A DNA stretch of 64,000 nucleotides from MWEI01 sp964600235 (GTDB taxonomy: Bacteria; Desulfobacterota; Desulfomonilia; UBA1062), in assembly GCA_964600235.1 (NCBI GenBank), contig CAZRIV010000008.1, positions 1 through 64,000 of the forward strand, given 5' to 3'. Shown piece after piece: positions 36,617-44,533 of the stretch. A program made the position numbers and the translations under genes. Positions within the stretch are counted from its first letter, which is position 1, and every line of letters starts with the position of its first letter. The notes below the pieces were generated by a model, which searched no databases, had not been told where the DNA came from, and was given only the letters and a program-made list of their open reading frames with translations.

Positions 36617-38317
36617 TCACTTCTCCTTGGCGTAGGGCCAGGCCACGATGCCGCCCTCCATGACCTTGACGTTGGTCCAGCCGTTGGCCTCGAGCACCAG
36701 GGCCGCTTCGTAACCTCTGAGCGAGATCTTGCAGTAGCAGATGATCTCCCTGTCCTTGTCCTGGGGAAGCTCACCAAGCCGCTTCCTCAAGGCCCCGAGC
36801 GGGATCAGGGTCTCTCCGATGCCCAGGCGCATCTGTTCGTATTCGTCAGGGCCCCGGGCATCGAGGAAGAAGGGCCGGTCCTTCTCGTCCAGTTTCTTTC
36901 TCACCTCCATGGGCGAGATACCCTTGAGCCTGCCCTTGAGCTTGTTCTGCATGAGGTGGGCCGTGGCGATGAAGTGGTCGATGGCAAGAGAGAAGGGGGG
37001 CGCGTAGGGGAGGTCGGCGTTCACGATGTCCTCCACGTGCATGCGCGCCTGGATGGCCATGGCCCACTGGGCGATCTGCTTGGCCACGTTGCCGGGTCCG
37101 ATGCACTGAGCGCCCAGGATCTTCCCGCTCGACCGCTCGGCCACGAGCTTGGTGATGATGAGCTCCCCGCCCATGAAGTTCGGCCTGTCCGTGCTCGCGT
37201 TCATTACGGTAATGATGTCCTCGATGCCGTTCTTCTTCGCAGCGGTCTCGGACAGACCCGTGGAGCCCGCAGAGAAGTCGAAGACCTTGCAGATGCCGGT
37301 CTGTATGGTGCCCGGGAAGGTGACCGTGTTGCCGACAACGGCGTTTTCCCCCGCTACCCTGCCCTGGAGGTTCGCCAGGTCGCCGTAGGGTGCCAGCACC
37401 TTTCTGCCCGTGATGCGGTTAAGGGTCTCCACGCAGTCGCCCACGGCATAGATGTCCGCATCGGACGTCTGCATGTACTCGTTCACCTCGATGCCGCCCG
37501 TGGCCCCGATGGTGAGGCCGGCCTCTTTCGCGAGCTTCACGTTCGGGCTCACGCCGATGGCCACCACGGCCAGGTCGCAGGGCAGTTCGGTGCCGTTGGA
37601 CAGTTTCACCCCGGTGAGCGTGCCGTTCTCGCCCAGGAACTCGGCGATGCCGTTGCCCGTGATCACGTTGGCGTTCTTGGTCCGCACGTGGTTCTCCACG
37701 AGCTTTGCCAGATCCCAGTCAAGGAAGGTGAGCAGCTGGGGCAGCATTTCGATGACCGTGATCTCGATGCCCGCCAGTTCCAGTGCCTCGCAGGTCTCGA
37801 TGCCGATGAGTCCGCCGCCGATGATGGCCGCCTTCTTGATAATGCCTTCGTCGCGTACCTTGCGCAGGAAGTCGGCGTCCTTCATGGACTGCAGGGTGGT
37901 GATGCCCTTGAGGTTCGTACCAGGGATGGGGGGCATCTTGGGCGTGGCGCCGGTTGAGATGATGAGCCTGTCGTAGGCCATGCTGCCGGTCTCGCCGGTG
38001 GCAAGGTTCCGGTAGCTCACCGTGTGCGCCTTCCTGTCGATGCCGGTCACCTCGGTGAGCGTCCGCGCATCGATGGCCTTGGCGTTCAGGTAAAACTTCG
38101 GGTCCCGCACGATGCCGGCCGGCGTGCACAACAGCATGTTGCGGTCGTCGAAGTATCCGCCCACGTAATAGGGATACCCGCAGGACGCCATGGACAGGTC
38201 CGCTTCCTTCTGGAAGATCACCACCTCCGCATGCTCGTCCATGCGCCTTGCCTTTGCCGCAGCCTTGGGCCCGGCCGCGGACCCGCCGATTACCACTATC
38301 CTCTTTCTGTCTACCAA
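36617..38317 (-). CDS. CoA-disulfide reductase-like flavoprotein with C-terminal rhodanese domain
   Basis: The 566-residue protein has an FAD-binding N-terminus (IVVIGGSAAGPKAA), a redox Cys in SMASCGYPYY (Cys46), an NADH-binding Rossmann (AIIGGGLIGIETCEAL), and a dimerisation domain. A C-terminal rhodanese domain (about 470-566) has Cys529 in CYCKISLRG. Such fusions reduce CoA-disulfides, CoA-persulfides or polysulfide with NAD(P)H. The start is TTG at 38317 behind GAGGAGG. It sits between the last NifX gene and the metallo-beta-lactamase gene, linking sulfur redox to the ORP-like cluster. Confidence 0.9.
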   Translation of the reverse strand: MVDRKRIVVIGGSAAGPKAAAKARRMDEHAEVVIFQKEADLSMASCGYPYYVGGYFDDRNMLLCTPAGIVRDPKFYLNAKAIDARTLTEVTGIDRKAHTVSYRNLATGETGSMAYDRLIISTGATPKMPPIPGTNLKGITTLQSMKDADFLRKVRDEGIIKKAAIIGGGLIGIETCEALELAGIEITVIEMLPQLLTFLDWDLAKLVENHVRTKNANVITGNGIAEFLGENGTLTGVKLSNGTELPCDLAVVAIGVSPNVKLAKEAGLTIGATGGIEVNEYMQTSDADIYAVGDCVETLNRITGRKVLAPYGDLANLQGRVAGENAVVGNTVTFPGTIQTGICKVFDFSAGSTGLSETAAKKNGIEDIITVMNASTDRPNFMGGELIITKLVAERSSGKILGAQCIGPGNVAKQIAQWAMAIQARMHVEDIVNADLPYAPPFSLAIDHFIATAHLMQNKLKGRLKGISPMEVRKKLDEKDRPFFLDARGPDEYEQMRLGIGETLIPLGALRKRLGELPQDKDREIICYCKISLRGYEAALVLEANGWTNVKVMEGGIVAWPYAKEK

Positions 38318-38365
38318 GCGATCCTCCTCAGGTCTTGTATGATTTTTCTTTATGGTGCGCTAAAC

Positions 38366-38704
38366 TCAGTGGTCGCAGGCGTTCTGTCCACCCTGGAGCC
38401 TGCCCGCCAGGTACTCCTCCACCAGGGCCTCCGGGGCCAGGGCAGGGGCGCCCACAAAGACGTCGATACCCTGCTGGTTGAACAGGGCAATGGCCCGCTG
38501 GCCCATACCGCCTGCGATGACGAAGGTGGCGCCGCGCTCGGCGAGCCAGGGGGGAAGCAGGCCGGGCTGGTGAGGCGGGGCCTGGAGGTCTTCCCGGCCC
38601 TTAATCTTCTTGGTGTCCGGGTCCACGTCGATGAGCGCGAAGCGCTCGCAGTGTCCGAAGTGCATGCACAGTGTTCCGTTTGCCAGGGGTATTGCGATTT
38701 TCAT
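38366..38704 (-). CDS. NifX/NifB-like cofactor-binding protein
   Basis: This 112-residue protein is a dinitrogenase iron-molybdenum cofactor-binding family member: KIAIPLANGTLCMHFGHCERFALID, then VIAGGMGQRAIALFNQQGIDV. The single-domain form fits the ORP/MTH1175 type that binds metal-sulfur clusters. AAGGAG precedes the ATG. It is one of four NifX-like proteins in the window and lies 52 nt after the Mrp/IscU-like fusion gene. Confidence 0.9.
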   Translation of the reverse strand: MKIAIPLANGTLCMHFGHCERFALIDVDPDTKKIKGREDLQAPPHQPGLLPPWLAERGATFVIAGGMGQRAIALFNQQGIDVFVGAPALAPEALVEEYLAGRLQGGQNACDH

Positions 38705-38756
38705 ATATATTCTCCTTGTTCAGATAAGAGTTTTTTCTCCGTTTAAAAAAGTGTGC

Positions 38757-40043
38757 CTACTCTTCCTGCAGCTCCAGGAAGAGCTGTTCGACGATGTCCC
38801 GCATGGCGCCTGCCGTGGGGGTTTTCGCGTAATGGTGGATAAACGCGAACCCGTCGTCGCCCGCCTCTGCCACCTGGGGGTCCATGGGGATGGCCCCGAG
38901 GAAGGGCACGGCCATGTCCTCGGCGATGCCCCTTCCGCCGCCGCTTCTAAGGACCGGCGTGTACTGGCCGCAGTGCGGGCACACGAACCCGCTCATGTTC
39001 TCCACCACCCCGAGTACGGGCACCGAGAGCTCATGGCAGAACGAGACCGACTTGCGGACATCCACCGCGGCCACCTTCTGGGGCGTGGTGACCACCACCG
39101 CGCCGTCAACCCCGCCCAGCAGCTGGCAGATGGAGAGCGGCTCGTCTCCTGTTCCCGGAGGCAGGTCCACGATGAGGTAGTCCAGGTCTCCCCAGGCCAC
39201 GTCCTTGAGGAACTGCTTGAGCGCCCCCATCTTCATGGGCCCGCGCCAGATCACGGCATCGTCCCTGTTACGCAGAAAGAACCCCAGGGACATGACCTTG
39301 AGCCCGCCCACATCCACGGGCAGCAGCTCACCGGGCTCACCGTCCACCCTCCTGCCCTCCAGGCCCAGCATGGTGGGCACACTCGGGCCGTGGATATCCG
39401 CGTCCAGCAGGCCCACTGTCCAGCCGTCCATCATGAGGGCAACGGCCAGGTTCACGGCCACGGTGCTCTTGCCGACCCCTCCCTTGCCCGAAAGCACCAC
39501 GATCTTGTGCCTGATCCGGCAGAGCCTCTGCTCAAGCTTCTGCCGATCCGCAAAGTCGGCGTCGCTCTCGCCCTGATTGCGTCTCTTGGCCGAGCACGAT
39601 GCATCCGTACAGGTTCCGCAGCTCTGGCCCGCCTTGCGCGTCTTCCGGGCTTCGCGCACCGTCCGGCCTTTGCCGTAAGCATCGAGGGCGGCCTTCAGGG
39701 TATCCGAAGCCAGCAGGGCACAGTGTTCGACCTCGCCCGGCAGGCCTCCCAGGGCGTCGATGATCTCCTTCTGCCCGAACTGCGACACCTCTCTCACGTC
39801 CCTGCCCGAGGCAAGGGAGGTGGCCATGCTCCCGCAGGCCCGCGAAGGTCCGCAACCGGTGGTGGTGAACGACGCCCGCTCCACAATGTCGTCCCGGACA
39901 AGGAGCCAGAACTCCATGGTGTCTCCGCAGGGACCTGTGATGCGCGCGTGGGCGTTGAACCTGGGCAGGCCCCCCTCGTTTCGGGGCTTTTCCGCGTGCT
40001 CGCGCACCACGGGGGACAGGTTCAGTTCTTCATGCATTTCCAT
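38757..40043 (-). CDS. Mrp/NBP35 Fe-S carrier ATPase with N-terminal IscU/NifU-like domain
   Basis: The 428-residue protein combines an IscU/NifU-like N-terminal region (about 1-120, with TTTGCGPSRACGSM and CALLASDTLKAAL) and a Cys-rich linker (SCGTCTDASCSAK). A Mrp/ApbC ATPase domain follows: Walker A SGKGGVGKST, DADIHGPSVPTMLG, VDLPPGTGDE, and metal site CPHCG. This is a scaffold and carrier fused in one chain, similar to the ATPase of the Desulfovibrio orp locus. It follows the MinD-ferredoxin gene directly. Confidence 0.9.
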   Translation of the reverse strand: MEMHEELNLSPVVREHAEKPRNEGGLPRFNAHARITGPCGDTMEFWLLVRDDIVERASFTTTGCGPSRACGSMATSLASGRDVREVSQFGQKEIIDALGGLPGEVEHCALLASDTLKAALDAYGKGRTVREARKTRKAGQSCGTCTDASCSAKRRNQGESDADFADRQKLEQRLCRIRHKIVVLSGKGGVGKSTVAVNLAVALMMDGWTVGLLDADIHGPSVPTMLGLEGRRVDGEPGELLPVDVGGLKVMSLGFFLRNRDDAVIWRGPMKMGALKQFLKDVAWGDLDYLIVDLPPGTGDEPLSICQLLGGVDGAVVVTTPQKVAAVDVRKSVSFCHELSVPVLGVVENMSGFVCPHCGQYTPVLRSGGGRGIAEDMAVPFLGAIPMDPQVAEAGDDGFAFIHHYAKTPTAGAMRDIVEQLFLELQEE

Positions 40044-40044
40044 A

Positions 40045-40947
40045 TCATCCGCCCGAATGGGTTATATTCTTCCAGAGTTCCCTGATGTCTTGGGCGGCAG
40101 GACAATCCGTCTCCACCACGGTCAGCGATGCCACCTGCGCCGTTGTCACCCCGGCATCGTAGCGGATGCGGCCCGCGATCCTGACTCCGCCCCGGCTCGC
40201 CATCTCATCGATACGGCAGGTCAGATCAGGGTTGATGTCCCACTTGTTCACGCACACTGCAGAGGGTATGTCGAAGTGCCTTGCCAGGGCTAGGACACGC
40301 TCCAGGTCGTGCTCGCCCGACACGGTGGGCTCGGTGACGACAAGCACCATGCTGGCCCCGCCCATGGATGCGATGACCGGGCAGCCGATGCCGGGAGGCC
40401 CGTCCACGATGATCATGGACCGACCCTGTTCTTCGGCGATGCGGCGGGCCTCTTTACGCACCATGGAGACCAGCTTGCCCGAGTTCTCTGCCGCGATGCC
40501 CAGGCGGGCGTGGACCATGGGGCCGCACCTGGTCCGCGAGATCATCCAGTGCCCGCAGGAGCGCTCGGGAAAATCGATGGCCTTTTCCGGGCAGAACTGC
40601 ACGCACACCCCGCACCCTTCGCACGAGACCGGGTCAATGCGATACGTGCGAATATCCTCTCCGTCCTGGCGCAGGCCGATGGCGCCGAACCGGCACAGGT
40701 CACTGCAGATCCCGCACCCCGTGCAGTCCGAGGCCCTGATAACGGCCTCGCGCCCGCTGATGAACTCGTGCCGTTCGATCTCCTGCGGCCTTAAAAGCAG
40801 ATGCAGATCAGCGGCATCCACGTCGCAGTCCGCGACCACGGAGTTGCCGGCCAGCACGGCCAGCGAAGCAGCCAGGCTGGTCTTGCCCGTGCCACCCTTG
40901 CCGCTTATGACGACCAGTTCGCGGACGCTCTGCGTGTCTATGCCCAT
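40045..40947 (-). CDS. MinD-superfamily P-loop ATPase with inserted ferredoxin domain (second copy)
   Basis: This 300-residue ATPase has the deviant Walker A SGKGGTGKTS and an inserted two-cluster ferredoxin domain (CTGCGICSDLC and CEGCGVCVQFCPEKA). The switch region DGPPGIGCPV completes the motif set. The ATG at 40947 is preceded by GGGAGTG and sits just after the FmdB-like gene; the open frame upstream to 41133 overlaps that gene and is rejected. Paralogue of the protein at 41197-42069. Family members are ORP partners. Confidence 0.88.
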   Translation of the reverse strand: MGIDTQSVRELVVISGKGGTGKTSLAASLAVLAGNSVVADCDVDAADLHLLLRPQEIERHEFISGREAVIRASDCTGCGICSDLCRFGAIGLRQDGEDIRTYRIDPVSCEGCGVCVQFCPEKAIDFPERSCGHWMISRTRCGPMVHARLGIAAENSGKLVSMVRKEARRIAEEQGRSMIIVDGPPGIGCPVIASMGGASMVLVVTEPTVSGEHDLERVLALARHFDIPSAVCVNKWDINPDLTCRIDEMASRGGVRIAGRIRYDAGVTTAQVASLTVVETDCPAAQDIRELWKNITHSGG

Positions 40948-40955
40948 AGCCTGAT

Positions 40956-41216
40956 TCACTCCCCGCACGACGGCTTCCCGCAGCGCGCATCCCTGCCGCA
41001 GCAGGTCTTCCCGGTCGTCTCCAGCGAGCACGACCCGGCGGGGATAGAGGCCCGTCCCTGTCCTGCACCCCTGAAGATGAAGCCCGTCCCTCCGCTCACA
41101 AGGCGGCGCACCTCGGCGCCGCACTGCGGACACTGCCGGAGCGGTTCATCAGTCATGGCCTGCTCGTGTTCGAAACGCGAGCCGCATGTGGTACATTCAT
41201 ACTCGTAGGTCGGCAT
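40956..41216 (-). CDS. FmdB-type zinc-ribbon small protein
   Basis: This 86-residue protein starts with a FmdB/DUF-type zinc ribbon, MPTYEYECTTCGSRFEHEQ and CPQCGAEVRRLVSG. A short Cys-rich tail follows (TGKTCCGRDARCGKPSC), which may bind metal too. It overlaps the upstream MinD-ferredoxin gene by 20 nt, and AAGGAG precedes its ATG. Role unknown; likely a metal-binding or regulatory accessory of this cluster. Confidence 0.85.
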   Translation of the reverse strand: MPTYEYECTTCGSRFEHEQAMTDEPLRQCPQCGAEVRRLVSGGTGFIFRGAGQGRASIPAGSCSLETTGKTCCGRDARCGKPSCGE

Positions 41217-42069
41217 GGTTCTCTCTCCTTGCCCTGTTCCATAATTCGCTAATATTAATCATAAGCTGTTCAAAGAGCGCCCGGTATTCTATCAGGGCGT
41301 CGACCATGAGGTCTCCCCTCGAATAGGCCTCGGCGATACGGCGGTCGTCCGGGATCTCCATGAGGATGGGCACGCCGGACTCCCGGCAGAAGGAGTGGAC
41401 CCTGTCGTCGCCCACCCCTACCCGGTTGATCACCACGCCGAAGGGGATGGCGAGCTCGCGCACCATGTCGACGGCAAGCTTCAGGTCGTTCAGGCCGAAG
41501 GGCGTGGGCTCGGTTACCAGGACGACCAGGTCTGTTCCCTTGATGGTGGCGATCACGGGGCACGAGGTGCCAGGCGGCGCGTCCAGTATGGCCATCCTCT
41601 CCCCGTCGAGGCGTTCCTTCACGGCCCGTATGACAGGCGGCGCCATGGCCACGCCTACATCGATGCGGCCCTGAACCAGGGTGATATGCCCCGATTCGAT
41701 GATCTCGACCTCGCCGATACGGCGGTCCTTCTCGGTTATGGCCTTTCTCGGGCAGACAAGCGTGCAGCCACCACACCCATGACAGAGCTCCTCGAAGACC
41801 AGGGCCTCGTCGGTGAGCGCCGCGATGGCATTGAACTCGCAGATGGCGCTGCAAGCCCCGCAGCCGTCGCAGAGCGCCGCATCCACCTGGGGCACGGGCA
41901 TGGTTACCACCTCCCGGCTCTTCAGGACGCCCGTGAGGAACAGGTGGGCGTTCGGCTCCTCCACGTCGCAGTCTAGAAGCTTCACCGGCGTGGCGGATAC
42001 CTTTGCCAGGTTAACGGACACCGTGGTCTTTCCCGTTCCGCCCTTGCCCGATGCCACGGAGACGATCAT
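41197..42069 (-). CDS. MinD-superfamily P-loop ATPase with inserted ferredoxin domain (first copy)
   Basis: This 290-residue protein has Walker A ASGKGGTGKTT at residues 7-17. Two [4Fe-4S] sites follow (CDGCGACSAIC and CHGCGGCTLVCPRKA), then the ATPase motif LDAPPGTSCPVIATIKG. Such proteins form pairs with the other copy in ORP-type loci. GGAGG precedes the ATG, and it overlaps the trmO-like gene by 4 nt. Confidence 0.9.
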   Translation of the reverse strand: MIVSVASGKGGTGKTTVSVNLAKVSATPVKLLDCDVEEPNAHLFLTGVLKSREVVTMPVPQVDAALCDGCGACSAICEFNAIAALTDEALVFEELCHGCGGCTLVCPRKAITEKDRRIGEVEIIESGHITLVQGRIDVGVAMAPPVIRAVKERLDGERMAILDAPPGTSCPVIATIKGTDLVVLVTEPTPFGLNDLKLAVDMVRELAIPFGVVINRVGVGDDRVHSFCRESGVPILMEIPDDRRIAEAYSRGDLMVDALIEYRALFEQLMINISELWNRARRENHADLRV

Positions 42070-42599
42070 GATTCCGCCTCCGGATCGTTACCCGGACGGT
42101 ATCCACGCCTCCCCCGACTCTGGGCCGATGCCTCGTTAACCTCGTGATGCCACCCGTCTCTCGTGCCCTCGATGCGGTCGAACCTGCCCACATAGGGCTT
42201 GATGTCGAGCAGGGGTGTGCCGTCGAGGATGTCCACTCCGTCGAGGTGCAGTGTCGCACCTTCTCGCCTCACAAGCTCCACGATACTCAGCCCGATGGGG
42301 TTGGGCCTGCAGGGAGCCCGGGTGGAAAATACCCCGCGCTCCACGTCCTGGAGAAAGGGCTGCACGGTCAGCCGTGCCAGGCCTGAGCGGTGGAAATGAT
42401 AGATCAGGATGATGTGGGAGAATCCGTCGAGGTCCTTCAGTCCTTCAGCATACTCGGGCAGCACCTCGACCCTGCCGGTGCAGCCCTGTGCGTACACGCT
42501 CTGGATCGGCGTCCGCTCAGGGTCCGTATGGGTGCTGCGGATGATGCCGATGGGCCCGTAGGACAGGCTCAAGGGATTGGACCTCATCCCTTCTTTCAT
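42066..42599 (-). CDS. TrmO-like (UPF0066/TsaA) protein
   Basis: This 177-residue protein matches the TsaA/TrmO family: GIIRSTHTD, QGCTGRVEVLPEYAEGLKDLDGF, RAPCRPNPIGLSIVEL, and LDGTPLLDIKPYV. In E. coli TrmO methylates N6-threonylcarbamoyl-A37 of tRNA using SAM. In archaea and deltaproteobacteria, members are often found in metal or MinD gene clusters, so the substrate here may differ. The ATG at 42599 follows GGAGGG at 9 nt. Confidence 0.85.
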   Translation of the reverse strand: MKEGMRSNPLSLSYGPIGIIRSTHTDPERTPIQSVYAQGCTGRVEVLPEYAEGLKDLDGFSHIILIYHFHRSGLARLTVQPFLQDVERGVFSTRAPCRPNPIGLSIVELVRREGATLHLDGVDILDGTPLLDIKPYVGRFDRIEGTRDGWHHEVNEASAQSRGRRGYRPGNDPEAES

Positions 42600-42958
42600 A
42601 CCCAATGTCCCTCCACATCCGCGTCGTGTGCAGGCTTCAGACTGCCCGCCCGGAACCTGTCAAGGGCATCGGCAACGCTTGCGGCATCGGTGGTGTAGAT
42701 GGCGATCCCGGCCGCCTTGAGCACCTTGAAGGCCTTGGGGCCGCAGTGACCGGTAACCAGGTGCGTCGCGCCCGTCCTGGCCACGTTCTGGGCCGCCTGT
42801 ATGCCCGCTCCCTGTGCGGCGTTCAGGTTCTGGGTGTTGTCCGTAATCTCAAAGGTCTGTCTGTCCAGATCGTACACGAGGATCTTCGGCGCCCGGCCGA
42901 ATCGGCTGTCAAGGGGTGCTTCCAGGCTGTCGCCCGAGGTGGTGAATGCAACCTTCAT
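42596..42958 (-). CDS. NifX-like cofactor-binding protein, ORP-type
   Basis: The 120-residue protein carries NifX-fold motifs: VAFTTSGDSLEAPLDSRFGRA and HLVTGHCGPKAFKVLKAAGI. It resembles the orange protein of Desulfovibrio most closely among the four copies (no leading Cys-rich segment, GHCGPKAF). AAGGAG precedes the ATG. Its stop overlaps the trmO-like start by 4 nt. Binding of a Mo/Cu-S or Fe-S cluster is an inference from the family. Confidence 0.88.
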   Translation of the reverse strand: MKVAFTTSGDSLEAPLDSRFGRAPKILVYDLDRQTFEITDNTQNLNAAQGAGIQAAQNVARTGATHLVTGHCGPKAFKVLKAAGIAIYTTDAASVADALDRFRAGSLKPAHDADVEGHWV

Positions 42959-42993
42959 ATCCTTCTCCTTCTGCCGGTGTCTTATCGCCGGCA

Positions 42994-43437
42994 TCAATCA
43001 TAGGCCTTCATGATCAGAGGGTCTTCGTCCATGAGGGGACCGGCAAGGTCCTTCATGTTCGAGCGCTCCCAGAAATCGAGAGCGTCGTGGTTCTTGAGGT
43101 ACTTCATGGGGATGGGGTGTGTGCCCACCACCACGTCCAGGCCGTACTGCTTCTCGATGAATTCCTTGAAATCGGCTATATAAGGACACGGGGGGTACCC
43201 CACGACAAACCCGGTTGCCAGGTGGATGACCTCGGCGCCGTTCTTCTTCATCTCGGCAGGGACATATTCCACGTTCCCTCCGGGACACCCCCCGCAGCCG
43301 GAATAACCCACCACCTCCACGTCCTCGTCCGCGGGGTATATCGCGAAGGCCCCGCACCTTTCCCTGAGCGCCCGGAAGCACTTTCCGCCACCGCACGTAC
43401 GGTAGCGCTCACAGATGATGATGCCGATCTTTTTCAT
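42994..43437 (-). CDS. CGGC-domain metal-binding protein
   Basis: This 147-residue protein is recognised by its Cys-rich signatures GYSGCGGCPGGN and CERYRTCGGGKCFRAL near the N-terminus. The C-terminal half (GTHPIPMKYLKNHD) is family-typical. CGGC proteins are thought to bind metal or a cluster; no reaction is known. The ATG at 43437 follows AAAGGA. It lies between two NifX genes. Confidence 0.82.
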   Translation of the reverse strand: MKKIGIIICERYRTCGGGKCFRALRERCGAFAIYPADEDVEVVGYSGCGGCPGGNVEYVPAEMKKNGAEVIHLATGFVVGYPPCPYIADFKEFIEKQYGLDVVVGTHPIPMKYLKNHDALDFWERSNMKDLAGPLMDEDPLIMKAYD

Positions 43438-43438
43438 A

Positions 43439-43777
43439 TTATTCTTTTCCTGTTTTTTTGATTTCTCCACCGGGCTTCCCTCCCTGTTCATCAGGGCCCT
43501 CGATGGCCTTCGGCGTCACGACCACCGCCTTTACCCGCTGCGGTTCCTTCCTTTTCTCCAGCACCCGCCGCGCAAAGGCCTTGATCCTGCTGTCGGGCTG
43601 TCTGAGGTCGTGCACGGCGATCCCGGCGATCCATGCCAGCACCGGCCCGAGGACGGGGGCCCTCCTGAACAGGCGCATGGGTATCATGGATGCGCCGGGC
43701 AGGTTTTTCCCCAGGGTCTTCATCAGGATATTCTTCCCCCACCTGAACCTCCATGGTCCTCCCGAGTGTGTATTCAT
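43439..43777 (-). CDS. Unknown small protein of the NifX cluster
   Basis: This 112-residue basic protein is not recognised. A hydrophobic patch near residues 40-60 (APVLGPVLAWIAGIAVHDL) is followed by a Lys/Glu/Gly-rich tail. The ATG at 43777 forms an ATGA overlap with the stop of the upstream NifX-type gene, so it is part of the same transcript. Start preferred over 43852 because of this coupling. Confidence 0.6.
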   Translation of the reverse strand: MNTHSGGPWRFRWGKNILMKTLGKNLPGASMIPMRLFRRAPVLGPVLAWIAGIAVHDLRQPDSRIKAFARRVLEKRKEPQRVKAVVVTPKAIEGPDEQGGKPGGEIKKTGKE

Positions 43778-44349
43778 GGCATCTGGTCCTCTTTTGTCCG
43801 TATGCCCCTCGGATCGGGTCCCCTGACCAGCGCACTCCCGCATACGGGGCACTTCTTCCGCGAGCAGGGGACGCCCCGCTCATGCGGTTCGCTGTGAGGG
43901 CAGTTCGGACAGATACAGGTGAACCCTGATTCTCCCCCGGTGGCATCCCCCATTACGCACCTTCCCTTTCCTAAGCGCATGCCCATGCCGCTGCCCCCAC
44001 GGCCTCTAACCTGCCGGCAGCATCCGGGCATGGCGAAAATATCGTCATGGATACTACCGTCGAGACTCGCCTGGATCACCGTGCGCAGTTCCCCGGCGAC
44101 AAACGGGATCACCGTGATGCCGCAGGATGCGACAAGGTCCTGCAGCGGACGAGATATGGCGCCGCAGACCAGTGTGTTAACCCCGAGGTTTTCGAGGCAC
44201 CGGGCCTTCGCCGCCGGGTCGTCGCCGGGCATCGCCTCGTCGGACTCGCGCACGATCCGGCCTTGGTCGCTCTCCACGATGAAGACCTGCCGGGCCACGT
44301 CGAAGACCGGGGCGATTCTGTTGTTCCAGGAGGAAAATGCTGTTTTCAT
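43774..44349 (-). CDS. NifX-like protein with C-terminal zinc ribbon
   Basis: The 191-residue protein has an N-terminal NifX-type domain (about 1-105: TAFSSWNNRIAPVFDVARQ and TLVCGAISRPLQDLVASCGI) and a Gly-rich spacer. A C-terminal Cys-rich part (CICPNCPHSEPHERGVPCSRKKCPVCG) is a likely zinc ribbon. First gene of the cluster, 36 nt from a sigma-54 promoter. The fused ribbon is unusual and may mediate contacts with nucleic acid or a partner. Confidence 0.88.
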   Translation of the reverse strand: MKTAFSSWNNRIAPVFDVARQVFIVESDQGRIVRESDEAMPGDDPAAKARCLENLGVNTLVCGAISRPLQDLVASCGITVIPFVAGELRTVIQASLDGSIHDDIFAMPGCCRQVRGRGGSGMGMRLGKGRCVMGDATGGESGFTCICPNCPHSEPHERGVPCSRKKCPVCGSALVRGPDPRGIRTKEDQMP

Positions 44350-44384
44350 AAGCGTTCAGGCAATCCTTCTTTCTGTCCTTATTC

Positions 44385-44400
44385 AGCATAGTCCATGCCA
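44385..44400 (-). promoter_or_regulatory. Sigma-54 (-24/-12) promoter of the NifX/MinD cluster
   Basis: On the - strand, TGGCATG-GACT-ATGCT matches the consensus TGGCACG-N4-TTGCW in 10 of 12 fixed positions. GG and GC are separated by exactly 10 nt. The start of transcription would be near 44375, 26 nt before the first gene. Confidence 0.85.
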
Positions 44401-44487
44401 GGTCCTATCCAGTAGAATATAAAGCCTTCAACACCTTGATATATTTGGATTATCCTGCGTATTTCAGGGGAAGAGCCATATCTTATC

Positions 44488-44505
44488 AGTCGCGATATTG
44501 CGACT
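44488..44505. promoter_or_regulatory. Probable enhancer site for the sigma-54 activator
   Basis: AGTCGC-GATATT-GCGACT is a perfect 6-6-6 dyad, about 120 nt upstream of the sigma-54 start site. It lies between the promoter and the activator gene, the classical position for an upstream activating sequence. Confidence 0.7.
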
Positions 44506-44533
44506 CTGTAGGTTTATTATAGTCCCATTTATG

